Positions 55,329 to 64,000 of a stretch of DNA of 64,000 nucleotides are shown here, in pieces. This DNA comes from Bacteroidales bacterium (GTDB lineage: Bacteria > Bacteroidota > Bacteroidia > Bacteroidales > JAADJA01), in the NCBI GenBank assembly GCA_016783885.1, contig JADHVR010000008.1:1-64000 (forward strand), read 5' to 3'. The number at the start of each line of letters is the position of its first letter. Position 1 is the first letter of the stretch. Both the position numbers and the translations under genes were made by a program. The notes beneath the pieces are model-generated. The model saw only the letters and a list, made by a program, of their open reading frames with translations, was not told the DNA's origin and made no database searches.

Positions 55329-56117
55329 TTACGAGAGGTCTTCTAACAGGTATGATTTTAACTGATTAGGCTGGATTTTTGTCTTTAACTCTCCGCCTTT
55401 AGCATAAGAAATTCCGCCTGTTTCTTCCGAAACCACAATGGCAAGCGAATCCGATTGCTCGGTAACCCCAACAGCGGCTCTGTGCCGCAATCCTAAAGAT
55501 GCAGGGATTTTTTGATTGCTCGACACCGGTAAAATACATCTTGCCGCTTTAATCTTATTATGATGTATAATCATAGCTCCATCATGAAGCGGACTGTTCT
55601 TAAAGAAAATATTTTCAATCAACGGCTCCGAAATATCGGCATCCAACTTTTCACCTGTTTCTACATATTGTTCCAGCCTGCTTTTATTAGCCACAATGAT
55701 CAATGCGCCTGTTTTGCTTTCTGACATTTTTTGGCAAGCAATAATAATCTGATCAATATCCAAATCGACAGGTTTACTCATATCAAATTTCCAGAAAAGA
55801 AAGCGCTTACGCCTTTTATGGATAAATCCGGGTGTGCCAAGCATTAACAGAAACTTACGGATTTCCGGCTGGAAAACTACGATAAGGGCGATAAATCCTA
55901 CGCTGATAAAGGCACCGAATATCTCGCTCAGCAATCTCATCTCCAAGGCAGTCACCAGCTTCCATAAAAGGTAAAAAGCAACTATGCCAAAAAAAATATT
56001 GATAGCAACCGTACCTTTTAGCAAATTGTATAAGTAATATAACAGGAATGCTACAAAAAGGATATCAACAATATCCAGGAATTTTATTTCGATAAAGAAT
56101 AGAATTTCAGGAAACAT
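55329..56117 (-). CDS. dacA: diadenylate cyclase
   Basis: A 262-residue membrane enzyme of the CdaA type that makes cyclic di-AMP from two ATP. I chose the ATG at 56117: a more upstream TTG would lie inside a TACTTTTG promoter box (56139-56146). Three N-terminal transmembrane helices (LDIVDILFVAFLLYYLYNL, INIFFGIVAFYLLWKLV, FISVGFIALIVVFQPEIRKF) precede the DAC domain with DGA (SPLHDGAMII), LPVSSN and the RHRAA motif (GLRHRAAVGV). It stands alone between purB and the DUF58 gene. c-di-AMP controls potassium, osmotic balance and wall stress. Confidence 0.94.
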   Translation of the reverse strand: MFPEILFFIEIKFLDIVDILFVAFLLYYLYNLLKGTVAINIFFGIVAFYLLWKLVTALEMRLLSEIFGAFISVGFIALIVVFQPEIRKFLLMLGTPGFIHKRRKRFLFWKFDMSKPVDLDIDQIIIACQKMSESKTGALIIVANKSRLEQYVETGEKLDADISEPLIENIFFKNSPLHDGAMIIHHNKIKAARCILPVSSNQKIPASLGLRHRAAVGVTEQSDSLAIVVSEETGGISYAKGGELKTKIQPNQLKSYLLEDLS

Positions 56118-56138
56118 TTTATTGTATAAATTAAAAAC

Positions 56139-56146
56139 CAAAAGTA
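56139..56146 (-). promoter_or_regulatory. TAnnTTTG -7 box of dacA
   Basis: TACTTTTG on the minus strand, 22 nt before the ATG at 56117. It decides the dacA start. Confidence 0.5.
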
Positions 56147-56177
56147 TAAAAATTTTATTTCACTAAGCAGGAATGTT

Positions 56178-56209
56178 GGAATAATGGAATAATGGAATAA
56201 TGGAATAAT
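56178..56209. repeat. four tandem GGAATAAT units
   Basis: Four perfect 8-bp units in the dacA-DUF58 gap. Length may vary by slippage. Confidence 0.8.
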
Positions 56210-56235
56210 GGTGTAAGTAACCATTTAACAATATT

Positions 56236-57171
56236 TTAATACAACTTTTCTCTTTTCAATAAATATGGCAGTAAAATTTGTTCGAACCCACGGTTGATAT
56301 CGGCTTCGATAAAATCGATCCTGTATTGCCCGCACTTCAGTTTTAATTCGTTTTTATAGGCTGTGATTTTTTTGGTGTATATCTCTTTAACCTCATTAGG
56401 AGTAACCTTTAGTTCCTGCCCCGATTCCATGTCGATGAATTTATACGGGCGGTTTTCATAATTGAAATCAATTTCTTTTTGTTTGTCGATAACATGAAAA
56501 AGGATGACTTCATGCTTATTATGCTTTAAATGCTGTAAGGCAGAAAACAGTTCATCTGCTGTTGAGGTACTTTCAAGCATATCGCTGAAGATGATCACAA
56601 GCGAACGTTTATGTATCTTCTCGGCTATTTCATGAAGTGTTGCTGTGGCAGAAGTCTTTTTTTGTGTATTTACCGGAAGAGGTTTAAGTAATTTTTCCAG
56701 TTCGGTATAAAGAAATTTTTGATGGACAGAACTTGATTTGTTTTGGGTAAATATCTCAATAGCATCACTAAAAAGGCTCAACCCGAAGGCATCTCTTTGT
56801 TTTTTTAACAGGTAAATCAAGGCGGCGGCGGCATAAACCGAAAATGTGATCTTATTCGGATTATCAATTGATATTTTATCTTTAACCGGAAAATACATCG
56901 AGGATGAAACATCGAGAATGATGTGGCAGCGCAGATTTGTTTCTTCCTCGTAACGTTTCACGAACAGCTTATCGGTTCTGCCGTATAATTTCCAGTCGAT
57001 ATGCTTAATTGATTCTCCGGTGTTGTACAGGCGGTGTTCGGCAAACTCGACCGAAAAGCCATGAAAAGGACTTTTATGCAAGCCGACAATAAATCCTTCA
57101 ACTACTTGTTTGGCAATGAATTCGAGCGAACCAAATTGCTGAAGCCGGTTGTGGTTGATGAAGTAATCCAA
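56236..57171 (-). CDS. DUF58 domain protein
   Basis: A 311-residue cytoplasmic protein of the DUF58 family. The family pattern is clear: FHGFSVEFAEHRLYNTGESI, KHIDWKLYGRTDKLFVKRYE, and a vWA-like fold with HIILDVSSSMYF (DxSxS metal site) and LVIIFSDMLES. DUF58 proteins work with MoxR ATPases in protein or envelope maturation; no MoxR gene is visible in the window. The likely start is TTG (MDYFINHN), since no ATG is nearby. Confidence 0.88.
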   Translation of the reverse strand: MDYFINHNRLQQFGSLEFIAKQVVEGFIVGLHKSPFHGFSVEFAEHRLYNTGESIKHIDWKLYGRTDKLFVKRYEEETNLRCHIILDVSSSMYFPVKDKISIDNPNKITFSVYAAAALIYLLKKQRDAFGLSLFSDAIEIFTQNKSSSVHQKFLYTELEKLLKPLPVNTQKKTSATATLHEIAEKIHKRSLVIIFSDMLESTSTADELFSALQHLKHNKHEVILFHVIDKQKEIDFNYENRPYKFIDMESGQELKVTPNEVKEIYTKKITAYKNELKLKCGQYRIDFIEADINRGFEQILLPYLLKREKLY

Positions 57172-57228
57172 ATTCGGGAAGGTTGTTAGTTATGTTATTA
57201 AAAATATAGTTTTTAATATTCAGAAAAT

Positions 57229-57278
57229 TCTAAACTCTAAACAGTAAACTCTAAACAGTAAACTCTAAACAGTAAACC
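57229..57278. repeat. tandem 14-bp repeats
   Basis: TCTAAACAGTAAAC units, three in a row, between the trxA stop and the DUF58 gene. No gene. Confidence 0.65.
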
Positions 57279-57279
57279 G

Positions 57280-57597
57280 CTAAAGCAATGCTTCGAGTTT
57301 ATTCACCAGTATTTGCTTAGGAACAGCGCCCACCTGTTTGTCAACTACCTCGCCGTTTTTAAAGAATAAAATCGTAGGTATATTCCTGATCCCGAATTTA
57401 ACGGATATGCCGGGATTGCTGTCAACATCTACTTTCCCCACTACAACCTTACCTTCATATTCCTGTCCGATTTCCTGAACAATAGGACCTACCATCCGGC
57501 ATGGACCGCACCATTCAGCCCAAAAGTCAATTATTACCGGTTTATCTGATTCAAGAACGATTTCGTCAAAATTAGCATCGGTTATTTCTAAAGCCAT
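57280..57597 (-). CDS. trxA: thioredoxin
   Basis: A 105-residue thioredoxin. The active site WAEWCGPCRM (Cys 30 and 33) and the cis-proline loop RNIPTILFFKNG are intact. It reduces protein disulfides with electrons from thioredoxin reductase. Length is usual. A TAATTTTG box lies 38 nt upstream of the ATG. Confidence 0.96.
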   Translation of the reverse strand: MALEITDANFDEIVLESDKPVIIDFWAEWCGPCRMVGPIVQEIGQEYEGKVVVGKVDVDSNPGISVKFGIRNIPTILFFKNGEVVDKQVGAVPKQILVNKLEALL

Positions 57598-57634
57598 ATT
57601 CGTATGTTTTAAATGTTTAACAAAAATTATGGGG

Positions 57635-57642
57635 CAAAATTA
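57635..57642 (-). promoter_or_regulatory. TAnnTTTG -7 box of trxA
   Basis: TAATTTTG on the minus strand, 38 nt before the ATG. Confidence 0.55.
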
Positions 57643-57846
57643 TCATTTTTTATTTAATCGCCGTTTGTTTTTTACGGAATTTTTTCTGGGAAATTATTAA
57701 GGGTTTTGTCGGTTAATTAACAATTGTTTTTTATGTGTTTTTTTTGTCAGTTTTCACCTCCTAATTATTTTGAATGAATAAAAATTAGGGATCAATTAAT
57801 ATTTAGACTTCCTTTTTTTATATATTTACCGCCAAAAGCAAAACCA

Positions 57847-60570
57847 TTGGCACTAGAAACACTTAAGGAATACATTTTATCTCCCAAACCGGAGGAGCAA
57901 AAGAGGCACCTGATTTATCAATATTTCAGTGAACTTTTCCCTAAAAGTTTCCATGAGGAAAAACGGAAATCAGATATTTACATTGACGGACAATTGGTTG
58001 TTGAGACAAAATCGCATGCTGTTGATTTTCTTGAAGGATTCTACCAGGCATTACATTACCGTAAAAAAGGATTGAGTTTTTCTGCAGTATGCGTCATTGC
58101 TCATAAGTTCATTGCTTTGTGGCGGGCAGATGACATTCCTGACTTTGCTTATAAAATTGCCAACAATTCTGACCCCATAAAACCTGCAAGGGAGATGGGA
58201 GTAATTAACGCAAAAAAAACAGGAAAAACTAAAAAAGAAATAATCAGGAAAAAAGCTTCATTTATACTTATGCCAGGAGATTTTGAAGCTACACTTTTTC
58301 AACCTACAATAATTGAGTTATTTGAATTTCAGAAAATGGTTTTGAACCTTGAAGCAAAAAGGCTACAGGTTGATTCAAGGAATTTCATCGAAACTATTAC
58401 TTTAACAGAAAAGTTTTTCGATAAACCTCTCGATGCCATTCATTGCTTTTATTCTATTGTTGGTGTATGGGATGAAACGTCCATGCTAGCCATGAATGAC
58501 AGCAATGAGATCAGGGCATTCAGCAGCAAAAAGGGCAGGTTCAGTGAAAAGCTTAACCTACATCCCAAGCATTTCGAAGCATTCAAAAAGTTCGTCGAAA
58601 AACGCTACATCTTTACCAACGAAGGTTCTGGATTTACAGAAGATTATTATTTCAGCCGCTTCGATGAGGTCATTTCACGGCTTAATCCCGAATACGCCAA
58701 ACAGCACGGCATCTTTTTTACTGACATCAACCTGAGCAAATTTGCTTTGTGGTTCGTGCATCATTATTTCGAAAAAAAGCTGAGCGAAAAATATGTTGTT
58801 CTCGATCCTGCAGGAGGCTCAGGAAACCTTGTAACCAGTTGGAAAGGCCACCTGAAACACAAGATCATTTCGGAACTACAACCAGACCTCCTGAAAACCA
58901 TCGAGCGCCGTATGCAACTTGATCCGGAAGAAATACAGACAGGATTCACCATTATCCCCAAAACCAGTGAAGGAGTTGGGCTCAACTTCCTCGATATTTC
59001 CGGTGAGGAATATCTTGAACGGCTCGAAAACGAGATCAATAAAAAAAACCTGTTCATCGACAAACCGCTGGCTTTTTTGCTGAACCCACCATATAAAAAC
59101 ACCGATGAAAATATAAGTAAGCGTGAAAAAGTGGATGCACAATACGATGTGCACAATAGTATAATCGAAATAACAGGCACTGATGCTGGCCGCGAACGTT
59201 ACCTTGCTTTTTTGGGGCAAATCCTTAACATTTGTAAGTACCAGGTAGAAAAGCATCCCGGGTTCAAACCTGTTGTAATGATCTTTACCCCGACTTCATG
59301 GCTTATTCCCCGCCCGACCTATGTTTCTTTCAGGGAAATCTTTGACAGACATTTCAAGTTTGAAAACGGGTTTATCGTAACCGGAAAGGAGTTTTTCAAA
59401 CTACCCGGAAAATGGCCGCTGTCCTTTTCGATATGGACATACAATTACAAGGGAAAGGGGAATAATAACATCGTAAAGGAAAGAGATTTTACCCATATTA
59501 AAAAACATGACCTTGATATTAACTGGAACGATACTTTAGAGAATATTGATAAAACTTTACTAAAACTGATCAGGAATTCAAAAATAATTAAGCTGGATAA
59601 TTCACGAGGAGATATACGCGAAACATTACCAAAATTAATAAAGCGAAGGGACGGAGAACTCTATACCCAGCCCAGATATGATTACAGCCACGCCAAGCGT
59701 AAAGAGGATTATAATAAATTGGTGAGCGGCTTTCCGCTAAAAGATAAAAAAAGACATTTTGAATTAAAAAGAACTTGCGGGAGTGTAATTGGTGAATTTG
59801 TTGGTTTTTATGATGATAATACTCCTGTTCGAGTCAAACAGGATAACTATGAAAGAATGACTATTAAGCCTGATAGGATATGGTTTCGACTCGATAATGT
59901 GTTTATAAATATCAATCAAACGAAAATTCACAATGGTTCTCCTGATAAATATGGCTTTGCAGCTTATGATATTGAATCAGCAAAAGTTACTTTATCATGG
60001 TTTGCTATTACCAAATCCATATTAGGCTTATATCCTCTTTGGGCGAACCAATATAATATCTGGACGCCTCAAATAAAAAAGGAAATGGAAAGGTATTATT
60101 ATTCCCTTTGTTTTGCATTTGCCCTTGCAGAGAATGTTTGTGTAGTTACCAAGTTCGAAGCCAATAATCCGAGTGAAGGTGCACCGGAGGTGTTTGTGGA
60201 TAATCCCTTATGCCCTGCAAATCCTGATTCATTTTGGTCAACCACCCTTGATAAGGAGATTTTATCGGAGCCACCCCTTGCTAAACAGCTAGTGGACAAG
60301 ATAAAAGAGCTGTACACTTTCTGGAACCAGGCTTACTGCAAAGGAAAGATCATGGAATATGTTGGCCTGCACGACGAGCCTTACTTTAAATACTTCAGCT
60401 ACCCCGACTTTCTTACACCTTACTCAGGACTGGTTCAGATCAGAAAATATGCAACCATCAATAATAAAACAGATTTAGTAACCAAATTTGAAGAAATATC
60501 CAAAGTCACCAAAGTCGTCAAAGAAAATATTTACCGGCTGCTGGTGGAGGAGTTTGGGTATTTTGAGTGA
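57847..60570 (+). CDS. type IIG-like restriction-modification protein (adenine methyltransferase with nuclease-like N terminus)
   Basis: A 907-residue protein. The N terminus has a PD-(D/E)xK-like arrangement, SDIYIDGQLVVETKS (D43, E53, K55), as in single-chain restriction enzymes. The methyltransferase core has motif I VLDPAGGSGNLV (~317) and motif IV NPPY (LLNPPYKN, ~413), the N6-adenine type. The C-terminal ~350 residues probably hold a target-recognition domain. This layout fits type IIG/Eco57I-like systems that cut and methylate with one chain. The start is TTG, with no ATG nearby and a near-consensus TATATTTA box about 20 nt upstream. No separate endonuclease or specificity gene is adjacent. 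Confidence 0.85.
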   Translation: MALETLKEYILSPKPEEQKRHLIYQYFSELFPKSFHEEKRKSDIYIDGQLVVETKSHAVDFLEGFYQALHYRKKGLSFSAVCVIAHKFIALWRADDIPDFAYKIANNSDPIKPAREMGVINAKKTGKTKKEIIRKKASFILMPGDFEATLFQPTIIELFEFQKMVLNLEAKRLQVDSRNFIETITLTEKFFDKPLDAIHCFYSIVGVWDETSMLAMNDSNEIRAFSSKKGRFSEKLNLHPKHFEAFKKFVEKRYIFTNEGSGFTEDYYFSRFDEVISRLNPEYAKQHGIFFTDINLSKFALWFVHHYFEKKLSEKYVVLDPAGGSGNLVTSWKGHLKHKIISELQPDLLKTIERRMQLDPEEIQTGFTIIPKTSEGVGLNFLDISGEEYLERLENEINKKNLFIDKPLAFLLNPPYKNTDENISKREKVDAQYDVHNSIIEITGTDAGRERYLAFLGQILNICKYQVEKHPGFKPVVMIFTPTSWLIPRPTYVSFREIFDRHFKFENGFIVTGKEFFKLPGKWPLSFSIWTYNYKGKGNNNIVKERDFTHIKKHDLDINWNDTLENIDKTLLKLIRNSKIIKLDNSRGDIRETLPKLIKRRDGELYTQPRYDYSHAKRKEDYNKLVSGFPLKDKKRHFELKRTCGSVIGEFVGFYDDNTPVRVKQDNYERMTIKPDRIWFRLDNVFININQTKIHNGSPDKYGFAAYDIESAKVTLSWFAITKSILGLYPLWANQYNIWTPQIKKEMERYYYSLCFAFALAENVCVVTKFEANNPSEGAPEVFVDNPLCPANPDSFWSTTLDKEILSEPPLAKQLVDKIKELYTFWNQAYCKGKIMEYVGLHDEPYFKYFSYPDFLTPYSGLVQIRKYATINNKTDLVTKFEEISKVTKVVKENIYRLLVEEFGYFE

Positions 60571-60620
60571 TTGAACAATATTTTTATGAAATAAATATTT
60601 GAATAAACTTATAATAGATT

Positions 60621-62015
60621 ATGACTAAAGAAATATGGAAAAATATAGGATATGGTACAATAATTACTTTAGTTATCGGTGCTGCATATTTTATTGTGAT
60701 AACTTATAATGATGTGAACAAATTATTTAATTATAATTTACCACTACTAAATGCTGAACATGATGAATTTAGAAATTCTATCTCTTCATTAAAAGCGGAG
60801 TTTGAGTCTAAATTTGACAATGAGAGAACAAAAGAAGACGAATTTATGCTAATAAATAAAGCATATGAAGATATTGAACTTTCGAAAAGAAATTTTGATC
60901 GAATTGAGATCAAAATAAATGATCAAATTATTCCATCATTAAATTTTCTCTTAGAATCAAATAAAAATACTCTATTTTTAATACAAAAATTAAATTTAAT
61001 TGGTGACCTAAGTGATAGTATTAGAAGATTAAATTTTTTTATTGATAGTCTGGTCGCTGAATTAAATAAATCAATGAAATCAAAAAATGATACTAATGAG
61101 CAATATCCGAAAAATATGCTAAAAGAAATCAGCGACATAATCCCTGCCCAGGAGCTGGCTGTTCAGGAAACTTACAATGATTTGATCGCGGAAGCTGATG
61201 CTTTTTTTAGCAAGGAGCAGTATGAACAAGCCAAATTAAAATATAAGGATGCGCTTAATTATAAACCGGAAGAACAATACCCCGTTCAGAAAATTGCAGA
61301 AATCGAACGTTTGATTACAGACTTTGAAACTTTAAAAGCTAATTATTTAAAACTTATTGCTGATGCCGATGAATTCTTCAAGGCAAAAGAATATTCCGAA
61401 GCCAAGCCTAAATATGTTGAAGCTTCAGCGCTGATGCCCGATGAAGAGTATCCCATAATGAAGATTGAAGAAATAAACAAAATATTCAAAGCTGAAATGC
61501 TAAAGATTCAGCAGGCTTATGATAAAGCTATTGCTGATGCCGACAAATTTTTTTCAGCTAAAGTATATGACCAGGCTCTCGACTCATACAGGATTGCAAA
61601 AGGAACCAAACCTAATGAAACTTATCCCGACCAGATGATAAATAAAATCATTAAAATTCTTGATAAAAATGCAGTAAGAAACCTCATCAGTTCCCCTGTA
61701 AATCTCGAAAACAATAAAGAAAAGAAATTCAGTTTTGAACCTGTACTGATTACCGACAGGAAAAACAGCTTTATATTTATCAAAGCAAAAAATATTTCAA
61801 ATACTGAATTTAAGATAGTGATGAGTTATGGTAAGGATAGTTCAAAAAAAGGCGGTTATATTCTGCCGATTCCAGCAGGTGACGAAGTTAAAGAATATAT
61901 TATCCCCATTGGCAAACAATATTCTTGGTTTTTTGCAGACAATAACTGGGTGAGCTTGCTACCCCTTGGAGGATCGGTAGAAATCAGTTTAATTAAAATT
62001 TCCAGAGAGGAGTAA
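60621..62015 (+). CDS. membrane-anchored coiled-coil protein with three repeats
   Basis: A 464-residue protein. One transmembrane helix lies near the N terminus (TIITLVIGAAYFIVITY, ~13-29). Residues ~45-165 are helical coiled coil. Three ~60-residue repeats follow (~190-345), each with a line like LIADADEFFKAKEYSEAKPK and a Pro-containing turn (PDEEYPIMKI), similar to TPR-like repeats in large Bacteroidota surface proteins. The C-terminal ~110 residues are beta-rich. It follows the type IIG-like gene by 50 bp on the same strand. A role with that protein is possible but unsupported. Confidence 0.7.
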   Translation: MTKEIWKNIGYGTIITLVIGAAYFIVITYNDVNKLFNYNLPLLNAEHDEFRNSISSLKAEFESKFDNERTKEDEFMLINKAYEDIELSKRNFDRIEIKINDQIIPSLNFLLESNKNTLFLIQKLNLIGDLSDSIRRLNFFIDSLVAELNKSMKSKNDTNEQYPKNMLKEISDIIPAQELAVQETYNDLIAEADAFFSKEQYEQAKLKYKDALNYKPEEQYPVQKIAEIERLITDFETLKANYLKLIADADEFFKAKEYSEAKPKYVEASALMPDEEYPIMKIEEINKIFKAEMLKIQQAYDKAIADADKFFSAKVYDQALDSYRIAKGTKPNETYPDQMINKIIKILDKNAVRNLISSPVNLENNKEKKFSFEPVLITDRKNSFIFIKAKNISNTEFKIVMSYGKDSSKKGGYILPIPAGDEVKEYIIPIGKQYSWFFADNNWVSLLPLGGSVEISLIKISREE

Positions 62016-62300
62016 AAACTATTATTCCCTAATACTTAACCTGTATCAGCCTAGGAAGACTTATGGATCTGTAATACAAATTCTAAAGTCTTTCTAATTA
62101 TCGTGGGATATTAATCATCGAGGATTATGAAATATGGTTAATCCTTCGGTATGCCACATATTGTTTTGCAGGAAATTGCCCTTTATATTTGCGGGCAAAA
62201 ACCACAGATGAAAGATTTATCAAAAAATGAATACAGAGAAAATATGTTCAGTCTGATAAATCAGAGTAAAATATCAGGAGCAACAAAAAAAGAATTGCAG

Positions 62301-62462
62301 TCAGCTTAATTTATAAGTCACCTCCTGATATTTCGAAATCTTCCTCAAAAAACTCTAAAGCCCCAACCGTAAACTTTTTCACCGGCATTTCAATTGCGAT
62401 ATTGTCTTCAGTGTCTGTTACCTGTATTTTCAGATTGCATTTGCCTTCTGCTTTTTGTTTTC
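62301..62462 (-). pseudogene. decayed copy of the dnaE 3' end
   Basis: The minus strand matches the last ~160 bp of dnaE (63285-63440), including CNLK.QVTDTEDNI and EMPVKKF, with about 80% identity by eye and a 1-nt insertion that shifts frame. The final TGA is kept in the original register. The rest of 62016-62471 has no other gene. Confidence 0.8.
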
Positions 62463-62471
62463 AGAAATTTC

Positions 62472-62906
62472 TTAATTAATAATAGGATTATCTATTATTT
62501 CATCATATTCTATGTTTAATCCAATTATTTTTGTTATGAAATCTCTAAAGAATTTAGCTATTGATAAGGCGTCCTTAATATCTTCGTCTGACAGTTCTAT
62601 TGTTGAATCAGGATACCTTATTTCCACACTAAAATCCTCCAAACTTGAAGCTTTATCAAAAATATCAGTAGTTATTTCATTTTTTTGATTTATCAACTCA
62701 AGCAGGTAAATCAAATCATGAGTAGGCCTGAATTCAAGATCAAGATGGACTAATAATCCTTTCAAATACTTTTCAACTGCTTGCTGGCAATGAAATGCTA
62801 TTGTATCTTTATACTTTGAAATATGAAGAAAAGTAATCTTGGCGGTTCCTAAGTCATGGTCACCTTTAACTATCCACTTTGTTATAGTATTAATTTTTTC
62901 GTTCAT
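62472..62906 (-). CDS. HEPN-domain protein of MNT/HEPN pair
   Basis: A 144-residue helical HEPN protein. AFHCQQAVEKYLKGLLVHLD and FRPTHDLIYLLELI are the PF05168-type hallmarks. HEPN proteins paired with a minimal nucleotidyltransferase form a toxin-antitoxin or abortive-infection pair in which HEPN is the RNase toxin. Its start overlaps the MNT gene end by 17 nt, so the two are co-translated. Confidence 0.88.
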   Translation of the reverse strand: MNEKINTITKWIVKGDHDLGTAKITFLHISKYKDTIAFHCQQAVEKYLKGLLVHLDLEFRPTHDLIYLLELINQKNEITTDIFDKASSLEDFSVEIRYPDSTIELSDEDIKDALSIAKFFRDFITKIIGLNIEYDEIIDNPIIN

Positions 62907-63210
62907 ATAATGTTTTACTTCCTTTAATCGCTGAAAATAAGAAAGAATATCTATTGGTTAATTCATCATTAAATTCTTGTGGAGTATATATTTTTAAATC
63001 CATAGGAACAAGCGAACCGTATAAGTATTTTCTTAATTCTCTGCCTCTTTTTTGTTTTGGGGTTTTTGTATTTTTAATAATAAATAAATCCAAATCACTG
63101 TTCATATCAGGATTTCCATTAGCGTAGGAGCCAAATAAAATAATCTTTTCAGGCTGATAGTTGCTAATTATTTTATCAACGATTTCTTTTATTTTTTTTT
63201 CAGTAATCAT
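62890..63210 (-). CDS. MNT-type nucleotidyltransferase (antitoxin)
   Basis: A 106-residue minimal nucleotidyltransferase. GSYANGNPDMNSDLDLF (~27-43) is the GSx10DxD active site. MNT antitoxins of this class transfer AMP to the partner HEPN toxin and silence it. It precedes and overlaps the HEPN gene. The pair lies between the dnaE gene and a broken dnaE copy. Confidence 0.88.
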   Translation of the reverse strand: MITEKKIKEIVDKIISNYQPEKIILFGSYANGNPDMNSDLDLFIIKNTKTPKQKRGRELRKYLYGSLVPMDLKIYTPQEFNDELTNRYSFLFSAIKGSKTLYERKN

Positions 63211-63284
63211 TATTTATTCAACTTGTGCATAAAAATACAACAAATTTTTTATAAATAACATAAGAGATATTTAATGTGATTAAA

Positions 63285-64000
63285 TCAACTTAACTTATAA
63301 GTAACCTCCGGATATTGCGAAATCTTTCTCAAAAACCCGGAAGCTCCAACCATAAACTTCTTCACCGGCATTTCAATCACAATATTGTCTTCAGTATCCG
63401 TTACCTGGAGTTTCAGGTTGCATTTACCCTGTCCTGTTTTTATTATCTCTGTTATGTCTTCTGTAAATTGATCTGTAATGCCTGACAATGGCACTTGAAG
63501 CACAATTTCCTTTGTCAGCTTTTCCATAGCTTCTGATAACAACATTATATTATTAATCCGTACATCGAGGGTATCGCGGTTCTTGTTGTTCCTGATAACG
63601 ACTTTTGCAATAAGTAAAAGTGAAGTGCCTTCGATAAGTAAGTGCTTAAATTTTAAATACTCCTCTGAAAAAAGGATGAATTGATTTTGGTCGGTGAAAT
63701 CTTCTATAATAAAAGTAGCAAACCGGTTTCCTGTTTGCGACGTACGGTGCGCAACAGATGTTAGTATTCCTGCAAAGCTTACTTTTTTATTCCTGTATTT
63801 CGCAAGATTGTTTTTCAGGTCATTAATGGTTACATTGCAGAAATTCTCCATCTCTATCTGATAATCTTCCAAAGGATGACCCGACATATAAAACCCTGTT
63901 ATTTCTTTCTCGTTTTTAAGCTGTTCCAGCTTTGTCCACGGGTCGCACTTAGGGAGTTCGGGGTCTTTAACCTCTATTTCTTCCATATCACCAAAAAGGC
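63285..64000 (-). CDS. dnaE: DNA polymerase III alpha subunit, C-terminal part (runs off the window)
   Basis: The final ~238 residues of the replicative polymerase alpha subunit; the frame continues past the window edge (LFGD before the ATG-like methionine). Recognisable features are EKEITGFYMSGHPLEDYQ and an OB-type module (KVSFAGILTSVAHRTSQTGN, FATFIIEDFTDQNQFILFSE). The C-terminal end binds the clamp loader. It is a core gene; its 3' end is duplicated at 62301-62462. Confidence 0.9.
   Translation of the reverse strand, partial: LFGDMEEIEVKDPELPKCDPWTKLEQLKNEKEITGFYMSGHPLEDYQIEMENFCNVTINDLKNNLAKYRNKKVSFAGILTSVAHRTSQTGNRFATFIIEDFTDQNQFILFSEEYLKFKHLLIEGTSLLLIAKVVIRNNKNRDTLDVRINNIMLLSEAMEKLTKEIVLQVPLSGITDQFTEDITEIIKTGQGKCNLKLQVTDTEDNIVIEMPVKKFMVGASGFLRKISQYPEVTYKLS

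Overview
The window looks like a chromosome segment of a Bacteroidota (Bacteroidales-like) bacterium. It is AT-rich. Many genes are preceded by the Bacteroidota -7 promoter element TAnnTTTG. The housekeeping genes (an E. coli-type adenylosuccinate lyase, the diadenylate cyclase dacA, a DUF58 protein, thioredoxin, the end of dnaE) and the lipoprotein, Tat-type Gfo/Idh/MocA and DUF1080 genes fit that phylum. No rRNA, tRNA or CRISPR array was recognised.

Layout. (1) 0.1-6.3 kb is an integron-like cassette array. Three folded attC-like sites (132-267, 5442-5580, 6181-6268) bound two complete cassettes. The two ends of each cassette carry perfectly complementary 9-mers, as integron cassettes do. 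One cassette is a promoter-bearing, five-gene, ~5.2 kb putative defence operon: C5 cytosine methyltransferase, small protein, HD phosphohydrolase, P-loop ATPase and an unrecognised protein. The other holds a single lipoprotein gene. A tyrosine recombinase (6277-7650) ends 8 bp from the first site. (2) 7.7-8.9 kb carries a zinc-ribbon protein and ssb. (3) 9.4-17.7 kb is a carbohydrate cluster: two DUF1080 (3-keto-glycoside hydrolase family) lipoproteins, a DoxX protein, three Gfo/Idh/MocA oxidoreductases and a sugar isomerase/epimerase. It suggests oxidation-based glycoside breakdown in the envelope. (4) 17.9-45.7 kb, all on the minus strand, is a complete-looking extracellular contractile injection system (eCIS). 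It encodes sheath, tube, baseplate-hub-type protein, DUF4255 terminator, AAA+ ATPase, CIS tube/LysM proteins, spike split over two genes, gp25, two J-like baseplate proteins, a tail protein, a beta-helix fibre candidate, and a DUF4157 protein that may be cargo. (5) 45.7-51.6 kb has 300-bp direct repeats around a secreted M6-peptidase-like multidomain protein and a PEGA-like membrane protein. It ends with a true IntI-type integron integrase in which two catalytic positions are substituted. (6) 51.6-57.6 kb is housekeeping: ABC exporter, purB, dacA, DUF58, trxA. (7) 57.8-64 kb holds a type IIG-like adenine methyltransferase/nuclease, a coiled-coil/repeat membrane protein, a HEPN/MNT toxin-antitoxin pair and the 3' end of dnaE.

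Two accessory blocks carry marks of insertion at gene 3' ends. The last 36 bp of the DUF1080 gene at 17668 reappear at 51471-51506, directly after intI, so the 34-kb eCIS block is bracketed. A decayed ~160-bp copy of the dnaE 3' end lies on the far side of the HEPN/MNT pair.

The most promising undescribed material is the multi-gene defence operon packaged as one integron-like cassette. The eCIS island with its degenerate IntI and its unusual cargo candidates comes next. All functional calls rest on reading motifs by eye; no database search was possible.
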